Assembly (NCBI RefSeq): GCF_028640845.1
Contig: NC_080540.1
Coordinates: forward strand, 166,555,252 to 166,619,251
Direction: 5' to 3'
Origin: Ahaetulla prasina
Lineage: Eukaryota > Chordata > Lepidosauria > Squamata > Colubridae
DNA: 64,000 bases
Of the stretch, positions 44,797 through 55,440 are shown in pieces (position 1 is the stretch's first letter; the number at the start of each line of letters is the position of its first letter). The translations under genes were made by a program, and so were the position numbers. The notes beneath the pieces were generated by a model, which worked only from the letters and a program-made list of their open reading frames with translations, was not told the origin of the DNA and made no database searches.

Positions 44797-45238
44797 CAGG
44801 GGTATCAAACTCACGGCCCGTGGCCCCGGATGCGTCAGCACTGGCCACGCCCACCCCCAGTTTAGCGGAGGAGAAAAAAGTCATGATACGTCCAGTGGTG
44901 GGATCCTATCGGTTTAACAACCAGTTCACTGGGCACGTGTGCTCACTTTGAGGAAAATTGAACTACTGTGTTGCTGAGATCAAGGGAAACAGCTGTGGAG
45001 CGGCAATCCACTCTGCCGCCCTGATCAGCTGGGCTTTGGAAGCTGAAATATAGGTAAGTATAACGCAATAGCGGGTGGGTGGGCCTACTTCAAAGAAAGA
45101 GAGAACTGGTTCACTCACGGCTGAAAGACAGAGAAAACGGTTCTCGTGAACCGGTCCGAACCGGTAGATATGTCTAGATATGTCACGTCTGGATATGTCA
45201 CGTGACGACAACATGATGACGTGAGTTTGACACCCCTT
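44797..45238. mobile_element. hAT-like MITE with perfect 8-bp TSD, carrying a second MITE
   Basis: The left end caggggtatcaaactcac and right end gtgagtttgacacccctt are inverted repeats. The direct repeat AGGTAGAG lies at 44789-44796 and 45239-45246. Compared with the short copy at 6673, the interior is interrupted from about 44894 by cagtggtgggatcctatc, the start of another MITE family. Confidence 0.92.
44894..45170. mobile_element. MITE (CAGTGGTGGGATCC family) nested in 44797-45238
   Basis: It begins cagtggtgggatcctatc, like the ends of the element at 35966, and contains ggttctcgtgaaccggtcc near its far side. The right terminal repeat is not clear, so the end is approximate. Confidence 0.6.
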
Positions 45239-45246
45239 AGGTAGAG

Positions 45247-45802
45247 CAATAAAACTAAACAGGATGTAATTTGGTTTAAAAACCAGCTTCTTATGTTCCC
45301 TTGACCATGTGCTAAAAATACGCAACCTTTTAATCTTAAATTTCTTATTAGCTATTATTGGGTTGGGAGGAGGAAATATGACCAATGCTTGACATCATCC
45401 TTGTCAAAAATATAGCACACCATGGTTTGAGTTTATAATATCTCAACTTCCTGGAATGGTGGAAAATTCCAGGGGTATCCAGAGTTCTTTGGGTTGACTT
45501 TCATTGCGGTCATTGGAGTTTATAATACCCAAGTTGGACACAAATGAAAAGAAGCAGCGTACTTCCCTTCCTCTAGGCAGACAACAGATCTATAACTTCC
45601 ACAGATTTCCAGAGAGAATTGTTCAGTCTTCATCTAATGCTTTCTCACACTGGGGGTCTCACCTCCAGAACTCCAATAGATTTTTCTGTTTAAAGACCTG
45701 AAGAGAAAACTCCCATTCTTTCCGAGTCATTAGGGCCCATTGAGGAGACATCTATTGTACCAGCTATTAAAAAGCTAGAGTAAAACATGTGTTCTGAGGA
45801 AC
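45247..45802. other. no recognised gene
   Basis: About 0.55 kb with no assigned element. Confidence 0.4.
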
Positions 45803-45810
45803 AGTTAGGG

Positions 45811-46230
45811 CAGGGGTGGGCTTCAAAAATTTTAGCAAAGGGTTCTCTGCCCAGTTGCTGGGTGGGCATGGCCATTGTGGGCGTGGCCTAGTCAGCCTCC
45901 GGCACCACGGTGGGGGTCGGGGACGTTTTCCCCCTCCCCAGGCTCCAGAGGCTTTCCTTGAGCCTCCAGGAGGGCAAAAATGGCCTCCCCAAGCTCCAGG
46001 CCCATTTCTGGCCTTCCTGAAATTCTATTATGCCCGTTTTTTGCCCTCCCTGAGCATCTGCGTGCCCTGTACTTACCTGCATCCAAAATGGGCTGTGTGG
46101 GGACTCCTGGGAGGGGTGGGGCAGTGTGGGAGTGTCCAGTCAGGAGTGGGATTTGGGGGTTCTCTGAACTGCACAAAATCTTAGCTAGAGGTTCTCCCGA
46201 ACCCCTGCGAATCCCAGGAGCCTACCCCTG
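45811..46230. mobile_element. hAT-like MITE (CAGGGGTGGGCTTC family)
   Basis: Termini caggggtgggcttc and gagcctacccctg. Flanks agttaggg and agataggg match 7/8. The GC-rich interior gives several spurious open frames. A truncated relative is at 54270. Confidence 0.88.
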
Positions 46231-46512
46231 AGATAGGGGATTACTTCACTATTTGGAAAGCAAACCCTGAAGAAAACAAGTTAAAGGCACAGCACATAAA
46301 CTGAGAGTAGCTTCAAACGTTTCCTGACAAACGGCTTATAACAGGAAGCCAAAAAGCACTTTCCAACTTTTGATGGGACTGCTAAAAGCCACTCCTTCAT
46401 ACCAGTCCTCTAGCCTGCCTTTTAATTATTATTTATAAAAAAATTTAATTATATAGTGTTAGCACGGAAAGAAAGCCAGCAGCCACGCAAGGCCTGTGTT
46501 TCAAAATATTTT
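46231..46512. other. unassigned spacer
   Basis: No feature seen. Confidence 0.4.
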
Positions 46513-47200
46513 CCCGTTGCTAATCAAAAGTCATGGCTTTGCTTGTCCCTCTGTCACACACTGTTCTCGGGTTCAAATTTACAGAGATGGACAGAGCATG
46601 GCCTCACAAGTGTACCTTCTTTGCCCTGGCACCTGCCTTATGGAATAGCCGCTCCCTGGAGACATGGAAGGCTCCCAACCTGATTGATCTTCAGGAAAAC
46701 AGTGAAGACCTAGTTCTTCCACATTGGCAGCTTGCATGCCATGGTAGTTGGATGGATGTGAGGGTTTTTTAAAAAAAAAAATCAGGGCCTCAACATAGTT
46801 TATTGTTTTAAATGGTGTTGTTTTATATTTTTATTTGTTTGCCACCCAGAGTAGTAAATGGATGGCACTGTGTCAATTTGCTTAATAGATGCAGATTTAT
46901 TTATGAATATATAAATAATTACATTGGTGCGGTGGCCTAGAGGTGGAGCTCTCGCCTCACAATCAGGAGACTGTGAGTTCGATCCTAGGTTGGGGCAGAT
47001 ATTTCTCTCTCTGGGCACGTTGGAATTATATCTGCTGAATATAACTCCTCATTGGTGACAGGAAGGGCATGTGGCCAGTAAACACTCAGTTCCATTCAGT
47101 TGCCCAGACTCCAGCCTGCAAGGGATTATGGGGTCATTAAAAGACAATGATGATATAAATAAATACATAAGTGGACAGCTGAGAGCCCCATCCTTTTATC

Positions 47201-47201
<1 letters not shown>
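46513..47201 (+). repeat. 689-bp dispersed duplication, copy 1 (LINE 3' end plus SINE)
   Basis: It is nearly identical to 50967-51651 over its whole length. The left part encodes a LINE-like C-terminal sequence (FFALAPALWNSRSLETWKAP) and 3'UTR with tttgccacccagagt. The right part is a tRNA-derived SINE starting ggtgcggtggcctagagg at 46926, with B box gagttcgatcc. The tail ends in ataaataaatac. Confidence 0.92.
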
Positions 47202-47276
<75 letters not shown>

Positions 47277-47278
47277 TT
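47202..47278. repeat. (AAT)n microsatellite at an L2 3' end
   Basis: About 24 AAT units from about 47203, followed by an A-rich stretch and then the L2 3' end read in reverse. Confidence 0.95.
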
Positions 47279-48545
47279 AAAAAAAAATAATTTAATTTAT
47301 AGACTGCCCTTCTCCCGAAGGACTCAGGGCGGTGAACAGCCAGTTAAAATACAGGAAAACAGACAATATTAAAAACAACCCTTAAAAAACTCATTCAATT
47401 GGCCAAAACTAAAACACAGTTACACCCTATAAATTACTAAAAATTTAAAACCCCAATTAATCAAATTAAAATTTTAAAAAATCAAGCCAGTCCAGCGAGA
47501 CGGAACAAATAGGTTTTAAGTTCGCGGTGAAAGGTCCTAAGGTCAGACAATTGTCGGAGTCCAGGGGGAAGCTCGTTCCACAGGGTAGGAGCCCCCACAG
47601 AGAAGGCCCTTCCTCTGGGGGCCGCCAGTCGACATTGTTTGGCTGATGGCATCCTAAGGAGTCCCTCTCTGTGAGAATGCACCGGTCGCTGGGAGATTGA
47701 AGCCGGCAGAAGACGGTCCCATAAATATCCCGGTCCTAAGCCATGGAGCGCTTTAAAGGTCGTCACCAAAACCTTGAAGCGCACCCGGAAGACCACAGGT
47801 AGCCAGTGCAGTCTGCGCAGGATAGGTGTTATGTGGGAGCTAAGTGCTGCTCCCTCAATAACCCGGCGCGGCCGCATTCTGGACTAACTGGAGTCTCGAG
47901 TGCTCTTCAAGGGCCCCATGTGAGAGCATTGCAGTAGTCCAGCGAGATGCGAGCATGAGTGACCGTGCATAGGGCATCCCGGTCCAGGAAGGGACGCAAC
48001 TGGCGGATCAGGCGAACCTGATAAAAGCTCTCCTGGACGGTCGTCAAATGGTCTTCAAAGACAACCGTCCATCCAGGAGCACGCCCAAGTTGCGCACCTT
48101 CTCCGTCGGGGCCAATGACTCGCCCCGACGGACAGCCGCATCTGCAGCTGACTGTGCAGGTGCCGGCATCCACAGCCACTCCGTCTTGGAGGATTAAGCT
48201 TGAGCCTGTTCCTCCCCATCCAGACCCGTATGGCTTCCAAACACGGGACAGCACTTGATAGCTTCATTGGGGTGGCCTGGGGTGGAAAAGTACAGCTGAG
48301 TGTCATCAGCGTACAGCTGGTATCTCACCCCAAAACCACTGATGATCTCACCCAGCGGCTTCATATAGATGTTGAACAGGAGGCGAGAGGATCGACCCTG
48401 CGGCACCCACACAGGAGGCACTTGGGTCGATCTCTGCCCCCTGTCAACACCGTCTGCATCCGGTCAGAGAGGTAGGAGGAGAACCACCGATAAACAGTGC
48501 CTCTGGATCTGACCATATCTACCACAATGCTACATCCTGAGATAT
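47279..48545 (-). mobile_element. L2 LINE, 5'-truncated
   Basis: Read on minus: the RT motif YQLYADDTQLYFS is at about 48290-48340 and the preceding WVPQGRSSRLLFNIYMKPL at about 48360-48420. C-terminal domain RFKVLVTTFKALHGLGPGYL, then RAFSVGAPTLWNELPPGLRQ, then LKTYLFRLAGL, stopping near 47482. The 3'UTR ends gccctgagtccttcgggag, the L2 3' signature. GC content is higher than in the flanks. Several frameshifts make it inactive. Confidence 0.93.
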
Positions 48546-49277
48546 CTTTGATTCAAGATTTCCTTTAGGTACAGCCCAGATGTGCCAATGGCACTTAAAA
48601 TGCTAGGCCTTTTCTTTGGGGAGCATTAGGAATATTCAAGGAATTAAATAGATATTTTTATCCATTTCATCTTTAAACTATATTCTTTAATAGATCAATT
48701 TCCCCCCGGATTTTAAGAATAAAGGGAAAAACGGATAACTTAAACTTGTGCCTATATAAGGTTCAGACATAATCTGAACTCATATCATGGAGAGCCATAA
48801 GAAACTTCTTGACTCCTTTTTGGGATCAGAACAAAGACAGGATATTCCACTTTTTAGCCATTAGGTGGCAAGCAAGGCCCTCCCAATATTTTACTAAGTC
48901 AATCTCCAGACATGATAGCATAGGTCACTTCCTTGTGGGGCTCAGGTCAGGTCCAATCTATAGGAACAGGAAAGAAAAGGGGCATGCTTAATTCTTGACT
49001 CCAGGTGGAATTGTTTAATTGCAATGCTTTTGTTTAAAATTGTCAAAATCATGAGGTGAGGATTAATGGAGGAGAAGGAGGAAGAGGATGCAGCCCCTGT
49101 CCTTGGTCAGCTCCCAGTTTCTTTCACTTGCTGGGAAGCACAACTAGAATTTTTCCTTGCCATAGAGAGATGGAGAGTTAAAAGTTTGATCATATTTCAT
49201 CCTGGCCTAGGATAAGCACTGTGACATGGCAAATAAATAACAGTAACAAATAATTGAAATAACAGATAACAAATAAC
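48546..49277. other. no recognised gene
   Basis: About 0.73 kb without assigned repeats or coding sequence. Confidence 0.4.
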
Positions 49278-49513
49278 AAAGCGGTCAATGCCTGGAATGC
49301 ACTACCTGATTCTATAGTTTCTTCCCCAAACCCCCAAAACTTTAAGTTTAAACTGTCTACTGTTGACCTCACCCCATTCCTAAGAGGTCTGTAAGGGGCG
49401 TGCATAAGTGCACCCGCATGCCTCTGTCCTAATATTCCTTTTTTACTTACTCTTTTCATGTATCCAAATTATGTTTATACTTTTATCTGTTATCTTATAT
49501 ATGATTGACAAAA

Positions 49514-49544
<31 letters not shown>

Positions 49545-49548
49545 ACAA
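49278..49548 (+). mobile_element. CR1/L3-like LINE 3' end with (AAAT)n tail
   Basis: Encodes the end of the ORF (AVNAWNALPDSIVS-like, with aaactgtctactgttgacc), then cctaagaggtctgtaagggg and cgtgcataagtgcaccc, and ends in about nine aaat units (49510-49546). Same family as 40319-41075. Confidence 0.85.
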
Positions 49549-49865
49549 ACCCACTTGTTTTTTTTCCCATCACAATCGCACAGGAATGTTTCCCTAAATG
49601 GTGTGATGTCAAAGACATTTGTATCACATTGAGAGTGGCTTAGTAACACGTCAAAGATGCTCTTGGTCACTAATGTGGAATGTTCTAAGCCAGATGAGGA
49701 TTCAGTTGACATCCAAGCATCCCTAGTCTTGGTTGAGGTAAAAAAAAAATCACTACGAGATAATAACCCCTTTCCTTTGTGGGAATTAATTGACCCAACT
49801 CAATTCTCAGACTGAGAACAGCTTCTCTAGGATTGCCTGTCTCTGTCTCTCCTCTAGCCTTAGGG

Positions 49866-49990
49866 CAGGGGTCTGCAAACTTGGCTCTTTTAAGACTTGT
49901 AGACTTCAAATCCCAGATTTCCAAGCTGGCTGAGGAACTCTGGGAGTTGAAGTCCACAAGTCTTAAAAGAGCCAAGTTTGCAGACCCCTG
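49866..49990. mobile_element. palindromic hAT-like MITE, copy C, perfect 8-bp TSD
   Basis: Termini caggggtctgcaaacttgg and ccaagtttgcagacccctg. Direct repeat CCTTAGGG at 49858-49865 and 49991-49998. 125 bp with long complementary arms. Confidence 0.95.
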
Positions 49991-49998
49991 CCTTAGGG

Positions 49999-50966
49999 GG
50001 AGAGGGGGAATATAAAGGGATTGGGAGAGTTTTGTCTCTTGCAAAGTCCATTCACAATGACACCAATCCTGCCACTACCTATCCACTCCCTCAGGAAAAA
50101 TCGGCAGGAATTGGTCACTAAAATCACTTCCCAGCTTCTTTTCCACCAATTGCGAAACAAACATATGCTGACATTCAGGCTGCAAAGAGTTGGATAACCA
50201 GTAGGTGGCAGCAGAGGAAAAAAAGCCAAACTCTTTACTGCCATCTCATGTGCAATTGGAATTTTGCAGCTCATGCTGAGGTAATTATTCTGTTTGGGGA
50301 AGAGGATACCTAGGTCACTTATGTTGTGGGAATGCACCTTTTGACTATGTGGAGGGGGATTGAACACCTTGAGAAATGGATTAGCAGCACAGACTTTGCA
50401 GGTAAGGAGTTTCAAATTCAGCACTGGTTGTACCTCTGATTCCACTGCTGTCAGCTCTTACCACCAGCAAATTCCTGATAATATCTAATCTCAGAATCCT
50501 TCCCTGAAGTTGCAACCCTGTTGTTGTTACGTAAAGAAACTCGTCAAGCAACAGTCTTGAGCAGAAGAAATTGCTTTTCCCCTAAAATGGGTTATCCAGG
50601 GATGTTCAGGGACTGTTCTGATACCAAAGTAGGCCATCCCTGACCTTCATAGATGGAACAATGGGAGTCCCCACTGGACTCAAAACTGGAAAGTTGAAAA
50701 TGAGACCTGCAAAAGCTGTCCTCGTGTGATGTGGTGGAACTTCCTATCCCTAGGACAGATGAGATGGACTTGAGCTTCTGGAAAGCAATAGTTTCCTGTA
50801 GGCCACCCTTTTCCAACTAATACCTTCCAAACGTATTTACCCCTGCCCCAAAGCCTCCAGTCCCCATGAAGTTTCCCTTGCTGGCAGGGAAATAATTTCC
50901 ATTCAATATGTCTAGCGGACAACCTGAAAGGAGATGTTGCTATAGGAATTTAGACATCTTTTTTAC
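49999..50966. other. no recognised gene
   Basis: About 0.97 kb. A minus-strand frame of 150 codons (49993-50445) has no recognisable motif or family. Confidence 0.4.
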
Positions 50967-51651
50967 CCCGTTGCTAATCAAAAGTCGTGGCTTTGCTTGT
51001 CCCTCTGTCACACACTGTTCTCGGGTTCAAATTTACAGAGATGGACAGAGCATGGCCTCACAAGTGTACCTTCTTTGCCCTGGCACCTGCCTTATGGAAC
51101 AGCCGCTCCCTGGAGACATGGAAGGCTCCCAACCTGTTGATCTTCAGGAAAACAGTGAAGACCTAGTTCTTCCCCATTGGCAGCTTGCATGTCGTGGTAG
51201 TTGGATGGATGTGAGGTTTTTTTTTAAAAAAAAATCAGGGCCTCAACATAGTTTACTGTTTTAAATGGTGTTGTTCTATATTTTTATTTGTTTGCCACCC
51301 ATAGTAAATGGATGGCACTATGTCAATTTGCTTAATAGATGCAGATTTATTTATGAATATATAAATAATTACATTGGTGCGGTGGCCTAGAGGTGGAGCT
51401 CTCGCCTCACAATCAGGAGACTGTGAGTTCGATCCTAGGTAGGGGTAGATATTTCTCTCTCTGGGCAGGTTGGAATTATATCTGCTGAATATAACTCCTC
51501 ATTGGTGACAGGAAGGGCATCTGGCCAGTAAACACTCAGCTCCATTCAGTTGCCCAGACTCCAGCCTGCAAGGGATTATGGGGTCATTAAAAGACAATGA
51601 TGATATAAATAAATACATAAGTGGACAGCTGAGAGCCCCATCCTTTTATCT
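50967..51651 (+). repeat. dispersed duplication, copy 2 (LINE 3' end plus SINE)
   Basis: Same content and orientation as 46513-47201, differing by scattered substitutions and a few small indels. SINE from 51376. The flanks outside differ on both sides. Confidence 0.92.
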
Positions 51652-52193
51652 TTTGTTCTAGAAAGCTACTGGGAGGGGGAGAGGTTTAGCTAAAATTAGG
51701 GCTGTTTAAGGAAAACAGATTACAGATTTTGGTAAGCAATCACCGACTTTTTGCTCATCACTTGCTTGCTGTTAGGCTTCAATCAGCAGCTGACTAAGCT
51801 TAGCGGCTAAGATAGCAGTGCCCAGGCTTGGTGAGTCATTGGATGGGAGACCACTAACAAATCCCATGGGCAAACTGGGAAGTTATGGGGGGGGACCTCC
51901 AAGGAGAAGGCAGGGACAAACCATTCTGTTATTCTGCCAAGAAAATGGAATGACCTTATCCATAAAGTCCACAAAACTCAAAGGAGACAGATGTTATGTT
52001 CACAGCAGGAGTGTCTTCCAGATGTTGCCGTGCCTTCCAGATTTTGGCAGCTTTGCCACTTTTTGGCCAGTAGCTTTTGGACACCTCACCCCCCCCAGCC
52101 AACTGGGGCATTATTATCCTCAGGATTGGGAGAATATCAGAAGGCGGAACAACTCCCACCGCAACAGCATCTTCTCTCTGCCCTGCTCTCCTC
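51652..52193. other. no recognised gene
   Basis: About 0.54 kb. ggatgggagaccactaac near 51841 recalls a 5S-rRNA-like GGGAGAC block, but the surrounding sequence does not support a 5S gene. Confidence 0.35.
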
Positions 52194-52201
52194 ATCTGCA
52201 G

Positions 52202-52486
52202 CAGGGGTGAAATCTACCTACCTTCCTTACTGGCTCGGAAGTGCATACGCCGCACATGCACACTCGCTGTGCTCACCTACATGCGTGCATCACATGTGTG
52301 CGCAGTCCTGCGCATGCACAAAACCTTCTGCGCATGTGCAGAAGGTAAAAAACACATTACTTAGTAATGACACCCGGGCGGGTGGGTGGAGCTTCGCTCT
52401 GCCATCGCTACTGGATCACCGAACTACCGGCCACCATCGCTACCGGATTGCGCGATCCAGTCCGAACCGGGAGCATTTCAGCCCTG
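52202..52486. mobile_element. hAT-like MITE (relative of 572-815)
   Basis: The left end caggggtgaaat and right end atttcagccctg. Flanks atctgcag and atcagtag match 6/8. The interior is rich in gcgcatg/catgcgc motifs. Confidence 0.82.
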
Positions 52487-52540
52487 ATCAGTAGGAAAGA
52501 AGCAATCGTTTTACTGTCAATTCCCAGTGTCCCCCACTCA

Positions 52541-52690
52541 CATAACATAACATAACATAACATAACATAACATAACATAACATAACATAACATAACATAA
52601 CATAACATAACATAACATAACATAACATAACATAACATAACATAACACAACAACACAACACAACACAACACAACATAACATAACATAATA
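52541..52690. repeat. (CATAA)n microsatellite at a LINE 3' end
   Basis: About 28 units of cataa with a short caacacaa variant block near 52646-52672. It abuts the 3' end of the minus-strand CR1/L3-like LINE. Confidence 0.95.
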
Positions 52691-53065
52691 ACAGAGTTGG
52701 AAGGGACCTTGGTGGTCTTCTAGTCCAACCCCTTGCCCAGGCAGAAAATCCTACACCATTTCAGACAAATAGCTATCCAACATTTTCTTAAAAATTTCCA
52801 GTGTTGGAGCATTCACAAATTCTGCAGGCAAGTTGTTCCACTTATTGATTGTTCCAACTGTCAGGAAATTTCTCCTTAGTTCTAAGTTGCTTCTCTCCTT
52901 GATTAGTTTCCACCCATTGCTTCTTGTTCTACCCTCAGGTGCTTTGGAGAATAGTTTGACTCCCTCTTCTTTGTGGCAGCCCCTGAGATATTGGAACACT
53001 GCTATCATGTCTCCCCTAGTCCTTCTTTTCATTAAACTAAACATACCGAGTTCCTGCAACTGTTC
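52691..53065 (-). mobile_element. CR1/L3-like LINE, 5'-truncated 3' end
   Basis: The minus strand reads MKRRTRGDMIAVFQYLRGCH, FSKAPEGRTRSNGWKLIKER, SNLELRRNFLTVGTINKWNN and LPAEFVNAPTLEIFKKMLDS, the CR1 C-terminal domain, then ggaagggaccttggtggtc in the 3'UTR on the plus strand. Confidence 0.92.
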
Positions 53066-53305
53066 TTCCTATGTTTTATGTCCCACCCCAAAAGCAGATA
53101 TGTACAAGACTTATGTGGCGCATTTGCCCCTTTCTTCTTGATGGGAGAAACAGAGAGCATAAAAAGTGCCACCTTTGAATCCTCTTCCTCTTGCTTTGCC
53201 TGGGTAGTCCAGCCCTCCTCGTTGCTTGCTGGTCAGCTTGTACAGAGCATAATATATTTTTCTCGCTGCTACCCAAAGTGGTTTGGTCTACCCTCTATCC
53301 CAGCG

Positions 53306-53308
<3 letters not shown>

Positions 53309-53353
<45 letters not shown>
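53309..53353. repeat. (CT)n microsatellite
   Basis: About 22 uninterrupted CT units. Confidence 0.95.
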
Positions 53354-53357
<4 letters not shown>

Positions 53358-54269
53358 CTCAGCCAGTCTGTCACATCTTTAATCTTTCTGCAATCAGGAG
53401 CCTAATTAAATTAGCCAGCTTTGTTATACCTTCTTGTAATCTTATTGCCGGCAAATTGCAGCCTTCACAGAATTCCCCAGCAAATCCCCAGGGGCCTGTT
53501 TGTTGCAGCCCACTACTGATTGCATTGCGGAGACAGACAGCCGACCAGCCTGCTAGAGTAGTGTGCCAGTTGTGCAGGGAGGTAAAAAGACCTTACATTT
53601 TCTGCAGCCGCTGGCTCTGGTGTAAACTGAGAGAGGTGGATGAGTTTATCGTATTCTTTTAAGCAAGGATTAGGCGTGTGACTGTTATGTATATCAGGAA
53701 AATTCCTATCCCTGCCAGGACAGTCAAGGAAGACAGAAGAGTGGCAGGGATATATCTATGGAGGATGCACAGCTGGCTGATGGCATCATAACAAGAAAGA
53801 TTGTTGTGCAATATTATCCATTCCACCTACAACTTTTCATTTGTCCCTATAGTAGCAAATAACCATGCTGGAAAAAAAGCTTGCTTTTCAAATAGTTGAG
53901 TGGAGCTTAGGGGCCACACAACTTCCCACAAAGCCAGGGTTCAGATGTCCAAGTTCTAGACAGGTCTTCTGAAACAGATTTTATCCTGATCTTCTGAGCC
54001 GTGCCTCCTAACGCACGTTGTCACACCTGAGGCCAGTTCTCAGTTCATGCTGAAATGTGAAGATGTGAGGATGGAGGTTCGTTCTCTGAGCTTGTGGATT
54101 GGTTTCCAAATGTCTCATTACCAGGCTAGGTAACATCATCAGTAGAATTGAAGGGATTTCAGTGTCGGTGTTCTTCTGCTTGCTTATAAGGGCTTCGTGT
54201 GGTCAGTAGGTCTTGTGATGGTGAGTTTGTGTCAAGTGAGGGTCCTCTGATGGGTCCTGTGATGGGTTC
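53354..54269. other. no recognised gene; short dispersed-repeat remnant near 54095-54150
   Basis: Apart from a fragment with aatgtctcattaccagg-like and aggtaacatcatcag sequence related to 25090, nothing is assigned. Confidence 0.4.
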
Positions 54270-54395
54270 AGGGGTGGGTTTCAAAAATTTTAGCAAGGTT
54301 GCTGGATGGGCGTAGCCATGGTGGGCGTGGCTAGTTGGCCTCCTGCACCATGGGGGGGGGGCGATTTTTCCCTCCCCAGGCTCCAGCGGCTTTCC
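54270..54395. mobile_element. truncated hAT-like MITE (CAGGGGTGGGTTTC family)
   Basis: It matches the left 125 bp of 45811-46230 (caggggtgggtttcaaaaat, ccatggtgggcgtggc) and is cut where a SINE starts. Confidence 0.8.
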
Positions 54396-54595
54396 TCAAT
54401 TCCTAATTCTACTGTCTGCCGGCTGCCAGCAGTTCGATTCTCACCGACTCTAGGTTGACTCAGTCTTCCCTCCTTCCGAGGTCGATAAAATGAGGAGCCG
54501 GATTGTTGGGGGCAAGATGCTGACTCTGTAAAACCGCTTAGGGAGGGCTGTAAAGCACAGTGAAGCGGTATATAAGTCTAAGTGCTATTGCTATT
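54396..54595 (+). repeat. tRNA-derived SINE (family B)
   Basis: Head remnant with cagttcgattctcacc, core aaaatgaggagccggattg, tail ggtatataagtctaagtgc. Inserted at or joined to the MITE fragment on its left. Confidence 0.8.
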
Positions 54596-55438
54596 CTCCC
54601 CCTGCCCTGCCTCCAAATCACGAAGCCATGGCTGGAATGGAGCAGATGTAGACCAGCAGGAGATAGCATGGTGACATCCTTCTCAGGGTCTCTTTGGGGC
54701 CTAGGCTGTTCCTCAGAGCAGGTAAAGTTTTCCCACCTGAGATGCATTGGCCTTTAGCGAAAGGTTCCTCCCCCTTGTCTGGCTTCCAAGGCCGTTAAGG
54801 GCCTGCCAACTATTCCCTGAAGCTCGTTAGCGTCTGGGGCTTTTGAACTCCCTTCTCCCCCCACCTTTTCCTGAGTTTCCCTTTCTCATCCTTTTTTCCA
54901 CCATCAATGTCCTTTAATGAAAAGAAAAGGGGCTGAACCGAAGAAATCCTGAAAGTGCTGCAAAAACCCGAAACCATCTCTAAGTTCAAGTAATTACGGT
55001 GATTTTTCTAGCCGCCGAATTCCCCCAATGGGGAAAGAAAAGCAGCCCAGCAAGGAAAGGTGTGCAGATTGGATGACCCAGCGGCTGCTTTTATATTTTA
55101 AAGCAAAATGTTCTAATCAATTAGTTTGTGAGCCGACGTGTGTTGCCTCTCTGTGATCCCGCTGCCACCAATGGTAGGGCCATGTACGAAATGCAGGCGT
55201 GGCTGCTTCAACACAAAGCTGAAAAGCCATCTTTGCCTCAGGACAGTTGGCTTTGACTCGAGATGTTTTCAATCAAAAGGAAAGCATGGGGGTTAAAATG
55301 GCAAGAGAAAGAAGAACATAAACTCTTGATTTAAAGCAGATTTTTTTCCCTTGTACTCTTAAGTAAATATACATATTAAATCATTCGATAGCCAGTAAGA
55401 TAGAGTCGTCTGCAATTCTGAAGGGCCTTTGGACAATA
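54596..55438. other. unassigned, mixed-composition DNA
   Basis: About 0.84 kb free of recognised repeats. No exon-like segment seen. The block at 54780-55200 has balanced composition and several short motifs, so it may be a conserved non-coding candidate, but that cannot be judged from one sequence. Confidence 0.35.
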
Positions 55439-55440
55439 TA

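Noticed and set aside
45892..46231. Proline/glycine-rich frames as a gene
   Set aside because: They are inside a GC-rich hAT-like MITE with terminal repeats and near-perfect TSD.
46926..47000. Functional tRNA gene
   Set aside because: A and B boxes are present but the sequence is the head of a SINE found twice, with SINE tail and no proper tRNA fold.
48055..48306. GC-rich frames as a host gene
   Set aside because: They lie inside the minus-strand L2, whose RT motif YADDTQLY and C-terminal domain explain the coding look.
49993..50445. 150-codon minus-strand frame as a gene
   Set aside because: No recognisable domain, no splice support, and its low-coordinate end overlaps a MITE flank.
51820..51860. 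5S rRNA gene
   Set aside because: Only a GGGAGACC-like block matches; the rest of a 5S sequence is absent.
52408..52686. Long minus-strand frame of repeated LCYVM residues
   Set aside because: It is translation of the (CATAA)n microsatellite, which is open in several frames.
53078..53662. 194-codon plus-strand frame
   Set aside because: It reads through the (CT)n microsatellite as Leu-Ser repeats and shows no domain or splice support.
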